From JAXGPP01 sp964436865 (GTDB lineage: Bacteria > Planctomycetota > Planctomycetia > Pirellulales > Thermoguttaceae), in contig CAYTFK010000007.1 in NCBI GenBank assembly GCA_964436865.1, positions 1 to 59,819 on the forward strand: 59,819 nucleotides of DNA, in the 5' to 3' direction. Below, piece by piece: positions 44,609 to 54,119 of this stretch. Each line of letters starts with the position of its first letter. Within the stretch, counting starts at the first letter, position 1. The translations under genes and the position numbers were made by a program. The notes beneath the pieces are model-generated. The model saw only the letters and a list, made by a program, of their open reading frames with translations. It did no database searches and had not been told where the DNA came from.

Positions 44609-45982
44609 ATGACACCATCCATGCTTCGACTTGCCACTTTTCTCGCGACCGCCCTCTTTGCCGTGCCGATGCTGGCCGCCGATGGTGCTCAGCAGCCCGG
44701 CGTGCCGAACGTCGTCGTCATCCTGGCCGACGACCTCGGCTACGGCGATGTGGGGTGCTACGGCTGTCCTGATATCCGCACGCCAGCGATCGACCGCCTG
44801 GCCGAGCAAGGCGTGCGGTTCACCTGCTACTACGCCAACGGCCCGGAGTGCACGCCGACGCGCACGGCGTTTATGACCGGGCGTTACCAGCAACGGGCAG
44901 GGGGGCTGGAATGCGCGATCGGCAACGGCAATGTCGGCCGTTACGACGACGCCATGCGCCTCGCCGAGCAGCACGAGTTGGGCCTGCCGCCGAGCGAGAA
45001 CACTGTGGTTGGCCTGCTGAAGCAAAAGGGGTATGCCGTCGCCGGGTATGGAAAATGGCATCTCGGCTACGAGCCGAAGTTCAGCCCGATCCATCACGGG
45101 TTCGATCACTTCTTCGGACCGCTGGGGGGTGGGATCGATTACTACTTTCACTGCGAACCCGATGGCTCGCCGATGCTGTACGAGAACGGCCGGCCCGTCG
45201 AGCGCGAGGGTTACATCACCGACTTGATCACTGACCGGGCGTTGGAGTTCCTCAGAAGCCGCCGTGGCGAGACGCCGTTCTTCCTTTACCTGCCGTATAC
45301 CGCTCCGCACACGCCGCTCCAGGCACCGGGAGAGAAACCCGCGGCGCCGCGAACCGACGAGAACTGGAACGAGGGCACGCGGGCAACCTACGCCGCCATG
45401 GTCGAGCGGTTGGATCGGGGAATCGGCCGCGTGCTCGCAGCAATCGATCGGGCCGGTTTGCGCGAGACAACGCTCGTGATCTTTGCCAGCGACAACGGCG
45501 GCACCAAGACCGGCCGCAACGCCCCATTCTCCGGGCACAAAGGGGGCGTGTTCGAGGGTGGAATCCGCGTCCCTTGTATCGTTCGCTACCCCGGCATGCT
45601 CAGGGCGGGAACGACGTTCGACCAGCCCGTGATGACAGTGGATCTCTCCATGTCGATCATTCGGCTGGCCGGCGCCAGTCCACCCGCCGACCGCCCAATG
45701 GACGGAATTGATATCTTGCAGCACGTCGCTTCAGGCCAACCGCTGCCCGAGCGGCCGCTCTTCTGGCGGCAGCGGCGGGGAGATCGCACATGGCGGGCGG
45801 TCCGCGATGGCCAACTCAAGTACATCGCCGAACACACCGGCGACAAGGTAACGGAATACGTCTTCGACCTGGAAGACGATCCGGGCGAGACGCGCAATCT
45901 CGTGGCAAATCGCGCCGACGAGGCAGCGAGGCTCAGAGCAAAGCTCGCTGCCTGGGAAGACGCAGTCCGTCCGCCACGCTGA
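44609..45982 (+). CDS. Secreted Cys-type sulfatase
   Basis: A 457-aa type I sulfatase. The start at 44609 has GGAG 8 bases upstream and opens a signal peptide ('PSMLRLATFLATALFAVPMLA'). Metal-binding Asp41/Asp42 lie in 'ILADDLGYGD'. The formylglycine motif is C81-T-P-T-R ('CTPTRTAFMTGR'), so maturation needs a formylglycine-generating enzyme. 'GKWHLG' and 'FFLYLPYTAPHTPL' are present, as is 'ASDNGG'. It removes sulfate esters from polysaccharides. Its neighbours include two lyases and an epimerase-type gene. It converges with the HzsA-related gene, the stops being 12 bp apart. Confidence 0.95.
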   Translation: MTPSMLRLATFLATALFAVPMLAADGAQQPGVPNVVVILADDLGYGDVGCYGCPDIRTPAIDRLAEQGVRFTCYYANGPECTPTRTAFMTGRYQQRAGGLECAIGNGNVGRYDDAMRLAEQHELGLPPSENTVVGLLKQKGYAVAGYGKWHLGYEPKFSPIHHGFDHFFGPLGGGIDYYFHCEPDGSPMLYENGRPVEREGYITDLITDRALEFLRSRRGETPFFLYLPYTAPHTPLQAPGEKPAAPRTDENWNEGTRATYAAMVERLDRGIGRVLAAIDRAGLRETTLVIFASDNGGTKTGRNAPFSGHKGGVFEGGIRVPCIVRYPGMLRAGTTFDQPVMTVDLSMSIIRLAGASPPADRPMDGIDILQHVASGQPLPERPLFWRQRRGDRTWRAVRDGQLKYIAEHTGDKVTEYVFDLEDDPGETRNLVANRADEAARLRAKLAAWEDAVRPPR

Positions 45983-45994
45983 AAGCCCGCAAAC

Positions 45995-48394
45995 CTACTG
46001 CACCGCGGGCGGCGGCACGCGCTCGCCGCGAAGCTGGGCTAACCGTTGGTCGTCGGCGTAGACGCCGTAGAAGGGGACGTTGCTGTCGAGCCAGAGGTAG
46101 ATCTGGCGGCGCTCGGCATCGGTGAGCTTAAGCGCCTCACGGTGGGTCTGGTCGTCGAGGATGCGGCTCAAGGGACTTTCGTCGGCGCCGCAGTGGCCCG
46201 GGGAAGTGACGATCTGGGCGATGCTTTCACCGCCCCACTCGTACCAGCGGAGAAACGGCCGCAAGTTCGCATACGACCGGGTGAACTCGCCCTCGGGCTC
46301 GCCGCGGAGATCGAGGGCGCTCTTGCCGGGACCTTCCGCGCCGTCGTGGCAATCGAGACAGTGCCGGTCCAGCATCGGTTGCATGAGACGGACGTAGTTG
46401 AACGGCCGCGTGCCGTCGGGACCGGGCTGGATGGCGGACGGACCGCGTGCGATCGCCAGCGGCGGTTTGGCTCGCGGGGTCACGCTGGGCGGCTCGTGGC
46501 AGCCGACGCAGCCGCGCTGTTCGCCGGGTTGCAGGTAAGTGATGCTCCGCATGGTCTGCACGGCGCGGCCCCGGGCATCAACCGCCTGGAAGTAGAGCGG
46601 TTTGCCGGCGGGCGCGCGGAAGTAGGCCGAACCGTCGGATTCAACCGGTACCGAACCGAGATACATCCGCGCGCTCTCGGCATTGGCATGGCCGAGTCGA
46701 GGGCGATTCACCACGTGGTTCTCGACTTTCGGGAGCACCTGGTACACGCGGAGCTCGCGGATCGGCCGCGGGTTGTCTTGCGGCAGGAAACTCCAGGAGG
46801 CGTCGGTGAGAACGAACTCGCCTTGATCTCCCAGTTCGGGATTCGACTGCGGCGGCAGTTCGAGCGGGGCAGGTCGCGGCCCGAAGGGGATCGGGCTGGT
46901 GCAGGACAGGCCCGGCTCGCGATAGAGCAATTCCAGGTTGCCGAACCGGTCAAAGTAATAAAGCCCGATCTCGGTTTCGTCAACCACGCGCGGTCCCCAG
47001 CCGGGAAGCGGCTGGAAGCTGAAACCGATCAGGTAGAAGTCCTCGGACAGGGGCCAAGGTCCGTGATAATAGCTCGACGGCCAACCGGGGGCTTCGGGAA
47101 GGCAGACTTCAGGGGTGAGGATCTCCAGCGACTCGAAACGGTCCTCGCCGGTCTGCGGATCATAGGCTGCGCGAGCCGGGTCGAAGAGCACGAGCGTGCC
47201 GCCGACCGGCGAATGGTGCGCGCCGGCAATGAAGGCGATGCGATTGGAACCCGGAATGGCGGCCGGCTGGAAGCAGGCGCTCACGTTCATCGTGTAGTTG
47301 CCGAACAGCGCCTTGGGATTGCCGCCGTCGGGATTGGTCACCCAGAGGCCGTGAAAGTGGGCCGCCGAGCGGTCGACATAGTCCCATCGCGAGTAGACGA
47401 TGCGGCCATCGTTGAGCACGGCCGGGTGCCACTCGTTGGTTTCGTGATACGAGATCGTGCGCAGGTTCTCGCCCGCCGCATCCATGCGGTGCAGCGTGTA
47501 GGTCGGCAGCGGCTCGAAAGGATTGTTGCAGCGGCAGAACCCGCCGCGGCGGCTGGAGAGAAACGCGACGTCGCCGCTAGGCAACGGGCAGGGGGAGAAA
47601 TCATCCTCCGGCCCGGAGGTCAGTCTTTGCAACTCGCCGCTTTGGGTATCGATCGCATAGATGTGGAACGCCGAGCGGTCAGCCTCGTAGAACCCCTGTC
47701 CTTCGCGACCGCGCTCGTCGGCCGACAGCGCCAGCCAATTGCCCTGCAACTCGGGGCGCTCGCGCTCGGGCAGTTCGGCGAATGAGAAGTATGCCTTGCG
47801 GCCGTCGTAGGAGAGCGCCAGCGTGGTGTAGTTCCCTCGCGGCAGGCGGCCATCCACCAGGCTGCGGACTCGCATCGACCGGCCGGGTTCTTCGAGCACG
47901 CACACATCGCCGCCGTGAATGCCCGTGTAGTCGTAGTAGTAGCCCACGTATTCGTGGATCATCTGGCAGATGAAACGCCGCTGCTTGAGGAAGAGGATCG
48001 GCCGGTCGGCAAGGAGCGGATTCTTGAGGGCCAACTGGCGAGCCGCACCGCGGACGCGGCGGTAAAGCGCCCGTCGGGCCGTTTCGTCGAGAAGCTCGGC
48101 GCGGCTGACGGCCGGGCGAAGCTCGGCCAGCGCGGCTGCCTCGGGACCGAGATCGGGGGCGTCGTCGCGCCGGGCGAGCACGTCCAGCAGCCGCTCCGCC
48201 CGGGCCAACACCTCACGGATAGCCGCCGGCTGGTCGTCGCCGCGACCGAGGCGGCGTTCCTGGGCCGACCAGTCGTCTTCGATCAGGGCCTGGAAAACCG
48301 CTCCATCGGACTGTTCGACACCCGATGCGGCCGCCGGGCCGAAGGCTGCCAGGGCGAGAATCGACAGTCCGAGTTGCCAGAAATGCCGCTCCAT
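45995..48394 (-). CDS. HzsA-related secreted diheme beta-propeller protein
   Basis: A 799-aa protein with a signal peptide ('RHFWQLGLSILALAAFGPAAA') and GGGAGG 8 bases before the ATG. An N-terminal helical region is followed by a WD40-like propeller (about residues 170-560, 'DDFSPCPLPSGDVAFLSSRRGG', 'NEWHPAVLNDGRIVYSRW'). The C-terminal part has two c-type heme motifs: C-V-G-C-H at 629-633 and C-L-D-C-H at 679-683. The layout resembles the alpha subunit of hydrazine synthase, but no other anammox gene is present and the family is widespread in planctomycetes. It is probably a periplasmic redox enzyme with unknown substrate. Confidence 0.85.
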   Translation of the reverse strand: MERHFWQLGLSILALAAFGPAAASGVEQSDGAVFQALIEDDWSAQERRLGRGDDQPAAIREVLARAERLLDVLARRDDAPDLGPEAAALAELRPAVSRAELLDETARRALYRRVRGAARQLALKNPLLADRPILFLKQRRFICQMIHEYVGYYYDYTGIHGGDVCVLEEPGRSMRVRSLVDGRLPRGNYTTLALSYDGRKAYFSFAELPERERPELQGNWLALSADERGREGQGFYEADRSAFHIYAIDTQSGELQRLTSGPEDDFSPCPLPSGDVAFLSSRRGGFCRCNNPFEPLPTYTLHRMDAAGENLRTISYHETNEWHPAVLNDGRIVYSRWDYVDRSAAHFHGLWVTNPDGGNPKALFGNYTMNVSACFQPAAIPGSNRIAFIAGAHHSPVGGTLVLFDPARAAYDPQTGEDRFESLEILTPEVCLPEAPGWPSSYYHGPWPLSEDFYLIGFSFQPLPGWGPRVVDETEIGLYYFDRFGNLELLYREPGLSCTSPIPFGPRPAPLELPPQSNPELGDQGEFVLTDASWSFLPQDNPRPIRELRVYQVLPKVENHVVNRPRLGHANAESARMYLGSVPVESDGSAYFRAPAGKPLYFQAVDARGRAVQTMRSITYLQPGEQRGCVGCHEPPSVTPRAKPPLAIARGPSAIQPGPDGTRPFNYVRLMQPMLDRHCLDCHDGAEGPGKSALDLRGEPEGEFTRSYANLRPFLRWYEWGGESIAQIVTSPGHCGADESPLSRILDDQTHREALKLTDAERRQIYLWLDSNVPFYGVYADDQRLAQLRGERVPPPAVQ

Positions 48395-48509
48395 TCCTCA
48401 ACCTCCCATATCGTTCAAAAGCGCCGCTGCATGCAGGCTACCACGAATGGGGCAGGGAGGCAATCGGCCGGTGAGGCAGTCGTCGCGAAGATGGGTGTAG
48501 CAATCCCGC

Positions 48510-48538
48510 TGACAGGGGCACGGCCGCTAAGTACAATG
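48510..48538 (+). promoter_or_regulatory. Strong sigma-70 promoter for the MacA-type gene
   Basis: CTGACA (48510-48515) and TACAAT (48533-48538) are separated by exactly 17 bp, each matching the consensus at five of six positions. Transcription would start near 48545, leaving a leader of about 20 nt before the ATG at 48566. It lies in the divergent gap with the HzsA-related gene. Confidence 0.65.
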
Positions 48539-48565
48539 GCGCAAGACCATTTGCGAATAACCAGC

Positions 48566-49825
48566 ATGAAGCTTTTGCTCCGCGTTCTGATTGTCTTTCT
48601 GGCGATTGGCGGCGTGACCGCCGCGGCGTATCCCTACGCCCGCTCATACTGGAAAGCCCGCAACGCCCCCAAATACCGGCTCGCCGAGGTCGTCCGGGGC
48701 GATCTCGTGTCCGACCGCGGCGCCAACGGCACCGTGCAGCCGGTGCTCAGCGTCCGGGTGGGGTCGTTCGTCTCGGGTCCGATCAAGTCCCTGCACGTCG
48801 ATTTCAACTCGGAAGTCAAGAAGGACGATCTGCTGGCGGAGATCGACCCGAAACTTTACCAAGCGGCCGTGGACCGCGACGAGGCCTATCTCGCCACCCA
48901 GCAGGCCCAGGTCGCGCGAACGCGAGCCACTCTCCAGCAGGCAATCAACGACGAGAAACGTGCCGAAGCCTTCCGTGCCCGCAACAAGAGCTATGTCTCC
49001 GAAGCGGAAATGGACCGGCTGAGGTTCAGCCGCGAGGCGATCGAAGCGGAGTTGGCGCTGGCCGAGGCGTCCGTCAGGCAGGCAGAAGCCAGCCTGAAGA
49101 ACTCGAAGGCCAACCTCGGCTACACCGAGATCCGCTCCCCCGTCGACGGCACCGTGATCGACCGCAAGATCGATCCCGGCCAAACGCTTGCCGCCCAGTT
49201 TCAAACGCCGGAAATGTTCATCGTCGCCCCGGACATGGAGAAGAAGATGCATGTCCTGGCGTTGGTGGACGAGGCCGACATCGGCCTGATCAGTGCGGCC
49301 AAGGATCGAAACGAGGAAGTCGAGTTCACCGTCGATGCCTATCCCGACGAACTGTTCAAAGGGAAGATCTACCAGATCCGCGTCAGTCCGAACACGTTGC
49401 AGAATGTGGTGACGTACACCGTGGTAGTCGAGGCTCCCAACCCCGGCCGGAAACTGTTGCCGGGAATGACCGCCGAACTGACATTCCAGATCGAAAAGAA
49501 ATCGGACGTCATCAAGATCCCCAACGCGGCGCTGCGATTCTATCCCAAGCTCGAACAGGTCCGCGAGGTCGACCGCAAGATTTTGGAAGGGGAAGAAGAG
49601 GAGAAGAAGGAGGGCGAGTCCAACAGCGAGGAGGAGCCTCCGGCCGCGGAACGGATCAAGATCGGCAAGGAACACAACAAGCGCCACGTGTGGGTCGTCG
49701 ACGGCGATTTCCTGCGCGCCGTGCGTGTCACGACCGGGATCGACGACTACCGCTACACCGAACTCGTCTCAGGCGACCTCAAACCAGGCATGAAGCTCGT
49801 CACCGGGGAAGAGGTGAAGGAGTAG
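48566..49825 (+). CDS. MacA-type periplasmic adaptor subunit
   Basis: A 419-aa membrane-fusion protein. The N-terminal anchor is 'LLLRVLIVFLAIGGVTAAAYPY' and the biotinyl-lipoyl half motif is 'SVRVGSFVSGPIKSLHVDFNSEVKKDDLL'. A coiled-coil hairpin spans about residues 95-190. Further elements are 'GYTEIRSPVDGTVIDRKIDPGQTL' and 'VTYTVVVEAPNPGRKLLPGMTAEL'. An acidic insertion rich in Glu/Lys ('EGEEEEKKEGES', about 335-355) is unusual. The adaptor should dock on the permease encoded 1 bp downstream. The substrate is unknown. Confidence 0.9.
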   Translation: MKLLLRVLIVFLAIGGVTAAAYPYARSYWKARNAPKYRLAEVVRGDLVSDRGANGTVQPVLSVRVGSFVSGPIKSLHVDFNSEVKKDDLLAEIDPKLYQAAVDRDEAYLATQQAQVARTRATLQQAINDEKRAEAFRARNKSYVSEAEMDRLRFSREAIEAELALAEASVRQAEASLKNSKANLGYTEIRSPVDGTVIDRKIDPGQTLAAQFQTPEMFIVAPDMEKKMHVLALVDEADIGLISAAKDRNEEVEFTVDAYPDELFKGKIYQIRVSPNTLQNVVTYTVVVEAPNPGRKLLPGMTAELTFQIEKKSDVIKIPNAALRFYPKLEQVREVDRKILEGEEEEKKEGESNSEEEPPAAERIKIGKEHNKRHVWVVDGDFLRAVRVTTGIDDYRYTELVSGDLKPGMKLVTGEEVKE

Positions 49826-49826
49826 C

Positions 49827-51074
49827 ATGAACTTCGCACTCACGATCCGCGTCGCCTTGCGGGCGCTGGCCAAGAACAAGATGCGGGCCGGGTTGACGGT
49901 CCTGGGCGTGGTCATCGGCATCGCCGCCGTAACGACCATGGTCTCCATCGGCCAGAGCGCCACCGATCTGGTCCAGGGCGAGTTTGCGGGGCTGGGCACG
50001 AACATCATCGTGATCTTTCCGGGCAGCATGCACGGTCCCGGTGGCCATCGCGGCCGCGGCACGATCCTCACGCTCACCGCCGATGACGCCGAGGCGCTGG
50101 CCCGCGAATGCCCGGCGGTGCTCGCCACGTCTCCCATTGTGGGCACGGGGGGGCAAGTGGTCTACGGCAACGCGAACTGGATCCCGCGCGAGATGGTGGG
50201 CGTGGGCATCGACCATCTCACGGTGCGAAACTGGCCGCTGCGGATGGGCGGCTTCTTCACCGAGCGCGACATCACCTCGGCCACCCGGGTGTGCGTCATC
50301 GGCCAGACCGTGGTCGAGAAACTGTTTCAGACCACTAATCCGCTCCACAACTCGATCCGCATCCGCAACGTCCCCTTCCGCGTTGTCGGCGTGCTGGAGG
50401 CGAAAGGGGCAAACATGGTCGGCGAAGACCAGGACAACGTCGTCCTCATGCCCTACTCCACCGTCCGCAAGCGGCTGCAGGGGTCCAACTTCGAGGGCAT
50501 CGACGTCATCCTCGCCTCGGCGCGGTCCGTCGACCGCACTACCGAGGCTCAACAGCAGATCACACAGTTGCTGTTGGAGCGGCACCGCATCCGGCCCGGC
50601 GAGAAGGCCGACTTCGAGGTCCAGGACCTGAAGGAGATCGCCAATGTGCTGGGGATCATCACCGGCACGATGACCGCGCTGCTGGCGTCGATCGCCGGGA
50701 TCTCGCTCCTGGTGGGCGGCGTGGGGATCATGAACATCATGCTCGTTTCAGTGACCGAGCGCACCCGGGAGATCGGCATCCGCATGGCTGTCGGGGCGCG
50801 CGGCCGCGACATCCTGCGGCAGTTCCTCGTGGAATCGGTCCTGCTGTCAATCATCGGCGGGATCGTCGGTTTGGCGCTGGGCACGGCGGCCTCGATCGGC
50901 ATCACCACGGCGATCAACGCCCTGCTGGACGGCACCGATTGGCCGGTGGTGGTGTCGGTCAAGGCGGCGGCGATCGCCGTGCTGTTCTCGGCCGCCGTGG
51001 GGATGTTCTTCGGCTACTACCCGGCCCGCCGCGCCAGCCGTCTCGACCCGATCGAGTCGCTGCGGTATGAATAG
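49827..51074 (+). CDS. MacB/FtsX-type ABC transporter permease (no ATPase domain)
   Basis: A 415-aa protein. One N-terminal membrane helix ('KMRAGLTVLGVVIGIAAVTTMVSIG') precedes a large periplasmic MacB_PCD domain. It is followed by three C-terminal helices with the FtsX signature 'VGGVGIMNIMLVSVTERTREIGIRMAVGA'. AAGGAG lies 7 bases before the ATG, inside the end of the adaptor gene. Walker motifs are absent, so a separate ATP-binding protein is required, but none is encoded in this window. It ends 62 bp before a lyase gene. Confidence 0.93.
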   Translation: MNFALTIRVALRALAKNKMRAGLTVLGVVIGIAAVTTMVSIGQSATDLVQGEFAGLGTNIIVIFPGSMHGPGGHRGRGTILTLTADDAEALARECPAVLATSPIVGTGGQVVYGNANWIPREMVGVGIDHLTVRNWPLRMGGFFTERDITSATRVCVIGQTVVEKLFQTTNPLHNSIRIRNVPFRVVGVLEAKGANMVGEDQDNVVLMPYSTVRKRLQGSNFEGIDVILASARSVDRTTEAQQQITQLLLERHRIRPGEKADFEVQDLKEIANVLGIITGTMTALLASIAGISLLVGGVGIMNIMLVSVTERTREIGIRMAVGARGRDILRQFLVESVLLSIIGGIVGLALGTAASIGITTAINALLDGTDWPVVVSVKAAAIAVLFSAAVGMFFGYYPARRASRLDPIESLRYE

Positions 51075-51136
51075 GGGCACGGCTGTTTGACGTTGCCGGC
51101 CCGCCACATAACGCCCACTCTGACCGGAGCGATGCT

Positions 51137-52999
51137 ATGCCTAGCGCGCTGCTTGCCCTTGCCCTCCTCGCCGTTGTCTGCATGCCGACATGGGTCTCGG
51201 CCCAGCCGCGGCCGCCGGAAGCGGTGCCTCCCGCCGCGGAACTCATCGCCCGGCTCAGGCCGCAGCATCCCCGATTGCTGATCGACGGCAAGGGTTTCGA
51301 GGCCCTCGGCGAGCGGCTCAAGGCGGACGCCACTCTCGCCGATTGGCACAACGCGGTCCGCCGGGACGCCGAAAGGATGCTCAAAGCGAGTTTGCCGCAA
51401 CACGTATTGCCCGATGGCGTCCGGCTGTTGAGCACCAGCCGCCGGGTGCTGGACGACACCTATACGCTCGCGCTCCTCTACCGGCTCGAGGGCGATCGCC
51501 GCTATGTCGACCGGCTGTGGAAGGAATTGGAGGCGGTGGCCGCGTTTCCCGATTTCAACCCGAAACATTTCCTCGATACGGCCGAAATGACCCACGCGCT
51601 GGCCGTCGCCTACGACTGGCTCTACGACACCTGGAGCGACTCGCAACGGGCGACGATCCGCCGAGCGATCGTGGAAATGGGACTCAAGCCCAGCCTGGAG
51701 ACCTACCGCAAGAATACCTGGTGGGCCCGGGTCACGCATAACTGGAACCAGGTCTGCAACGGCGGCATGACGATGGGCGCGTTGGCCGTGGGCGACGAGG
51801 AGCCGGAGCTTTGCGGCGAGATCCTGCACAGCGCGATCCTCAGCGTGCCGCTGGCGATCGAGAGCTACGCCCCCGACGGCGCATGGGGCGAAGGCCCTGG
51901 GTACTGGGGCTACGCCACGACTTACAACACGGTCATGCTCGCCGGGCTGGTTTCGGCGCTGGGAACCGACTTTGGTTTGTCGACGATGCCCGGCTTCGCC
52001 GACACGGGCCTGTTTCCCATGTACATGACGGGACCGACCGGGCGGACGTTCAATTTCGAGGACAGCGGCGACCGCCTCGGCCGCACCGACCCGATGTTCT
52101 GGCTCGCCGAGCGTTTCGATCGTCCGGAATACGCATGGTTCGCCCTTCGTTACGGGCGTCCCTCGGCCGCCGGCATGGTCCTCTATCGCGGCCCGGGCAA
52201 AGCGCCGGCCAGCGCGGGTCTGCCGCTCGGCAAGTACTTCCGCGGCGTCGAAGCGGCCTCGCTGCGGAGCGACTGGACTGACCAGGCCACCTATGTCGCC
52301 GTGCAATCCGGCTCGAACCGCGTGAACCACAACCACCTCGATCTCGGCTCGTTCGTGCTCGACGCGATCGGCGAACGCTGGGCGGTCGATCTCGGCGGCG
52401 ACGACTACAACCTGCCCGGATATTTCGGCGGCCAGCGTTACAACTATTACCGTCTTCGCGCTGAAGGGCACAATACGCTGGTACTGAATCCGGACAAGGA
52501 ACCCGATCAGGACCCGAAGTCCGAGACGCGGATCACCCGGTTCGCGGCGGAGAAGGATCGCTCCTTCGCGCTGGCCGATCTCACGCCAGGCTATGCGAAG
52601 CACGCCAGCCGCGTCGAGCGGGGCATCGCTCTGGCGACCGGCGGCCGGGTGTTGGTTCAGGACGAAGTCGAGGCCCCGAAAGCAGTCGACCTGTGGTGGT
52701 TCATGCACACCGAGGCAACGCCGCGACTCGAAGGGGATGAACGCCGCGTGGTGCTCCGCCAGGGCGACAGGCAACTGGTCGCACAGATCCTCGCCCCGGC
52801 CCAAGCCCGATTCGAGGTCCGCAGTGCCGAACCACTGCCGTCGTCGCCCAATCCGGAAGGGCAGCGGTCAAACCGCAATGTCCGCAAGCTCGCGATCCAT
52901 CTGACCGACGCCCGGGACGTTCGCCTCGCGGTGCTGTTCACACCGGGAGGGGCGGAGGCCGAGACGACGACGCCCGTGAAACCGCTGGCGGATTGGTAG
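51137..52999 (+). CDS. Secreted heparinase II/III/alginate-lyase-type protein
   Basis: A 620-aa protein with a signal peptide ('SALLALALLAVVCMPTWVSA'). The toroid domain covers about residues 40-330 ('VTHNWNQVCNGGMTMGAL', 'APDGAWGEGPGYWGYATTY'). A heparinase_II_III C-terminal domain has 'NRVNHNHLDLGSFVLDAIGERWAVDLGGDD' (longer than quoted in total) and 'RLRAEGHNTLVLNPD'. The Asn/His/Tyr/His pattern fits a uronate-polymer lyase. It is paralogous to the minus-strand gene at 42319 and lies downstream of the transporter pair. Confidence 0.88.
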   Translation: MPSALLALALLAVVCMPTWVSAQPRPPEAVPPAAELIARLRPQHPRLLIDGKGFEALGERLKADATLADWHNAVRRDAERMLKASLPQHVLPDGVRLLSTSRRVLDDTYTLALLYRLEGDRRYVDRLWKELEAVAAFPDFNPKHFLDTAEMTHALAVAYDWLYDTWSDSQRATIRRAIVEMGLKPSLETYRKNTWWARVTHNWNQVCNGGMTMGALAVGDEEPELCGEILHSAILSVPLAIESYAPDGAWGEGPGYWGYATTYNTVMLAGLVSALGTDFGLSTMPGFADTGLFPMYMTGPTGRTFNFEDSGDRLGRTDPMFWLAERFDRPEYAWFALRYGRPSAAGMVLYRGPGKAPASAGLPLGKYFRGVEAASLRSDWTDQATYVAVQSGSNRVNHNHLDLGSFVLDAIGERWAVDLGGDDYNLPGYFGGQRYNYYRLRAEGHNTLVLNPDKEPDQDPKSETRITRFAAEKDRSFALADLTPGYAKHASRVERGIALATGGRVLVQDEVEAPKAVDLWWFMHTEATPRLEGDERRVVLRQGDRQLVAQILAPAQARFEVRSAEPLPSSPNPEGQRSNRNVRKLAIHLTDARDVRLAVLFTPGGAEAETTTPVKPLADW

Positions 53000-53074
53000 G
53001 CTCGAGTTGCGAGTGCTTCTTAGTGTGGCACGACCTTCCGCATCGCGGTTCGATGCGGGGCGTCGCGCCGCTTC

Positions 53075-54007
53075 TCAATAACCGAGCGTCTGGCGGACGA
53101 ATTGGCGGCTGATCTTGAGGCTCTCGCGCAACGGTCGGGTAGGCTTGAAGTTCCGCTCGTGGGCCAGTTCGATCACCGCATCGCCGGAGAAGTTGATCTC
53201 CTCAAGCGCTTTGGCGATGGCCGCATAGTCCATGTCGCCTTCGCCGAGGGCTTCCGACCAGGTGCCGTCGGCGTTCTGGTCGCGAAGGTGGAGGAACACG
53301 ATGCTCCGGCCGTAACGGCGGATGAAGTCTACCGGATCGACGCCGCCGCGGACGAGCCAGTTGAGATCGGGGCCAAGCTTCGCGTCGGGGATCCGCTCGA
53401 GCGTGCCACGAAGATCGTGGAGGTTGTTCTCGACCTCGTAAGTATGGTTGTGGAGATTGAGCACCACGCCATGGTCGTTGCACAAGGCGATCATCTGCCG
53501 CAACCCGTCCGCTTGAATGTCGAACTCTTCGGCTGTTTTCGCATGCCCGGCCGCCCCGACGGAAACGCCCAGCGTCCGGCCGCCGAGTTTCGCCAGCCGT
53601 GGAACAACAAGCCGGGCGTCTGCGAGGGCCGCGTCGCACCCCTCCCGGTTCCACAAGTTGCCGCCGAACGACGAGCCGATCACCGGCAGCCGGTGCTTCT
53701 CTGCCAGCGCGGCGATCCGCGCGACGGCGTCGTCGGGCCGCAAGGCGTTGTGCATCAGTTCGATCCCCGCCAGGCCGGCGTAGCTCATGTCGGCGAAGAT
53801 CTGGTCGAGCACGGGCGTGATGTCGTAGTTCGGCTGCGTGGCGGCGTAGACCCACGGGTGGGCGCCCACGACCACCTGCTTGCCGGCGGACTGGGGATTG
53901 GCTATGGTCACTCCTGCATAGCTGGCCGCCGCGATGCACGCCGCACCGCGGAGAAAATCACGCCGCGAAAAGCTCGAACGGGCACGACGCTGGGGTTCGT
54001 GGAGCAT
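53075..54007 (-). CDS. Tat-exported sugar-phosphate isomerase/epimerase-type TIM barrel
   Basis: A 310-aa AP_endonuc_2-type TIM barrel. The N-terminus has a twin-arginine signal ('FSRRDFLRGAACIAAASYAG'). Metal-ligand segments are 'GIELMHNALR', 'LNLHNHTYEVEN' (His), 'LGPDLNWLVRGGVDP' and 'AVIELAHER' (Glu). Family members isomerise or epimerise sugars and inositols. Export implies a periplasmic sugar derivative, consistent with the lyases and sulfatase nearby. It is divergent from the ftr gene. Confidence 0.88.
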   Translation of the reverse strand: MLHEPQRRARSSFSRRDFLRGAACIAAASYAGVTIANPQSAGKQVVVGAHPWVYAATQPNYDITPVLDQIFADMSYAGLAGIELMHNALRPDDAVARIAALAEKHRLPVIGSSFGGNLWNREGCDAALADARLVVPRLAKLGGRTLGVSVGAAGHAKTAEEFDIQADGLRQMIALCNDHGVVLNLHNHTYEVENNLHDLRGTLERIPDAKLGPDLNWLVRGGVDPVDFIRRYGRSIVFLHLRDQNADGTWSEALGEGDMDYAAIAKALEEINFSGDAVIELAHERNFKPTRPLRESLKISRQFVRQTLGY

Positions 54008-54119
54008 TGACGGGGGTCCTTCGAACGCTGAGGAGCAGGGCGGAACGGGAAGGCTTGACGCGGGCTATTGTTTTCAGCCGCCGGCGCGGTGTCAATTGCC
54101 GGCGGCACGGAGCCGAACG

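Noticed and set aside
53934..54119. 62-residue N-terminal extension of the formyltransferase
   Set aside because: It overlaps the divergent epimerase start and lacks family similarity. ATG 54120 gives the normal Ftr start.
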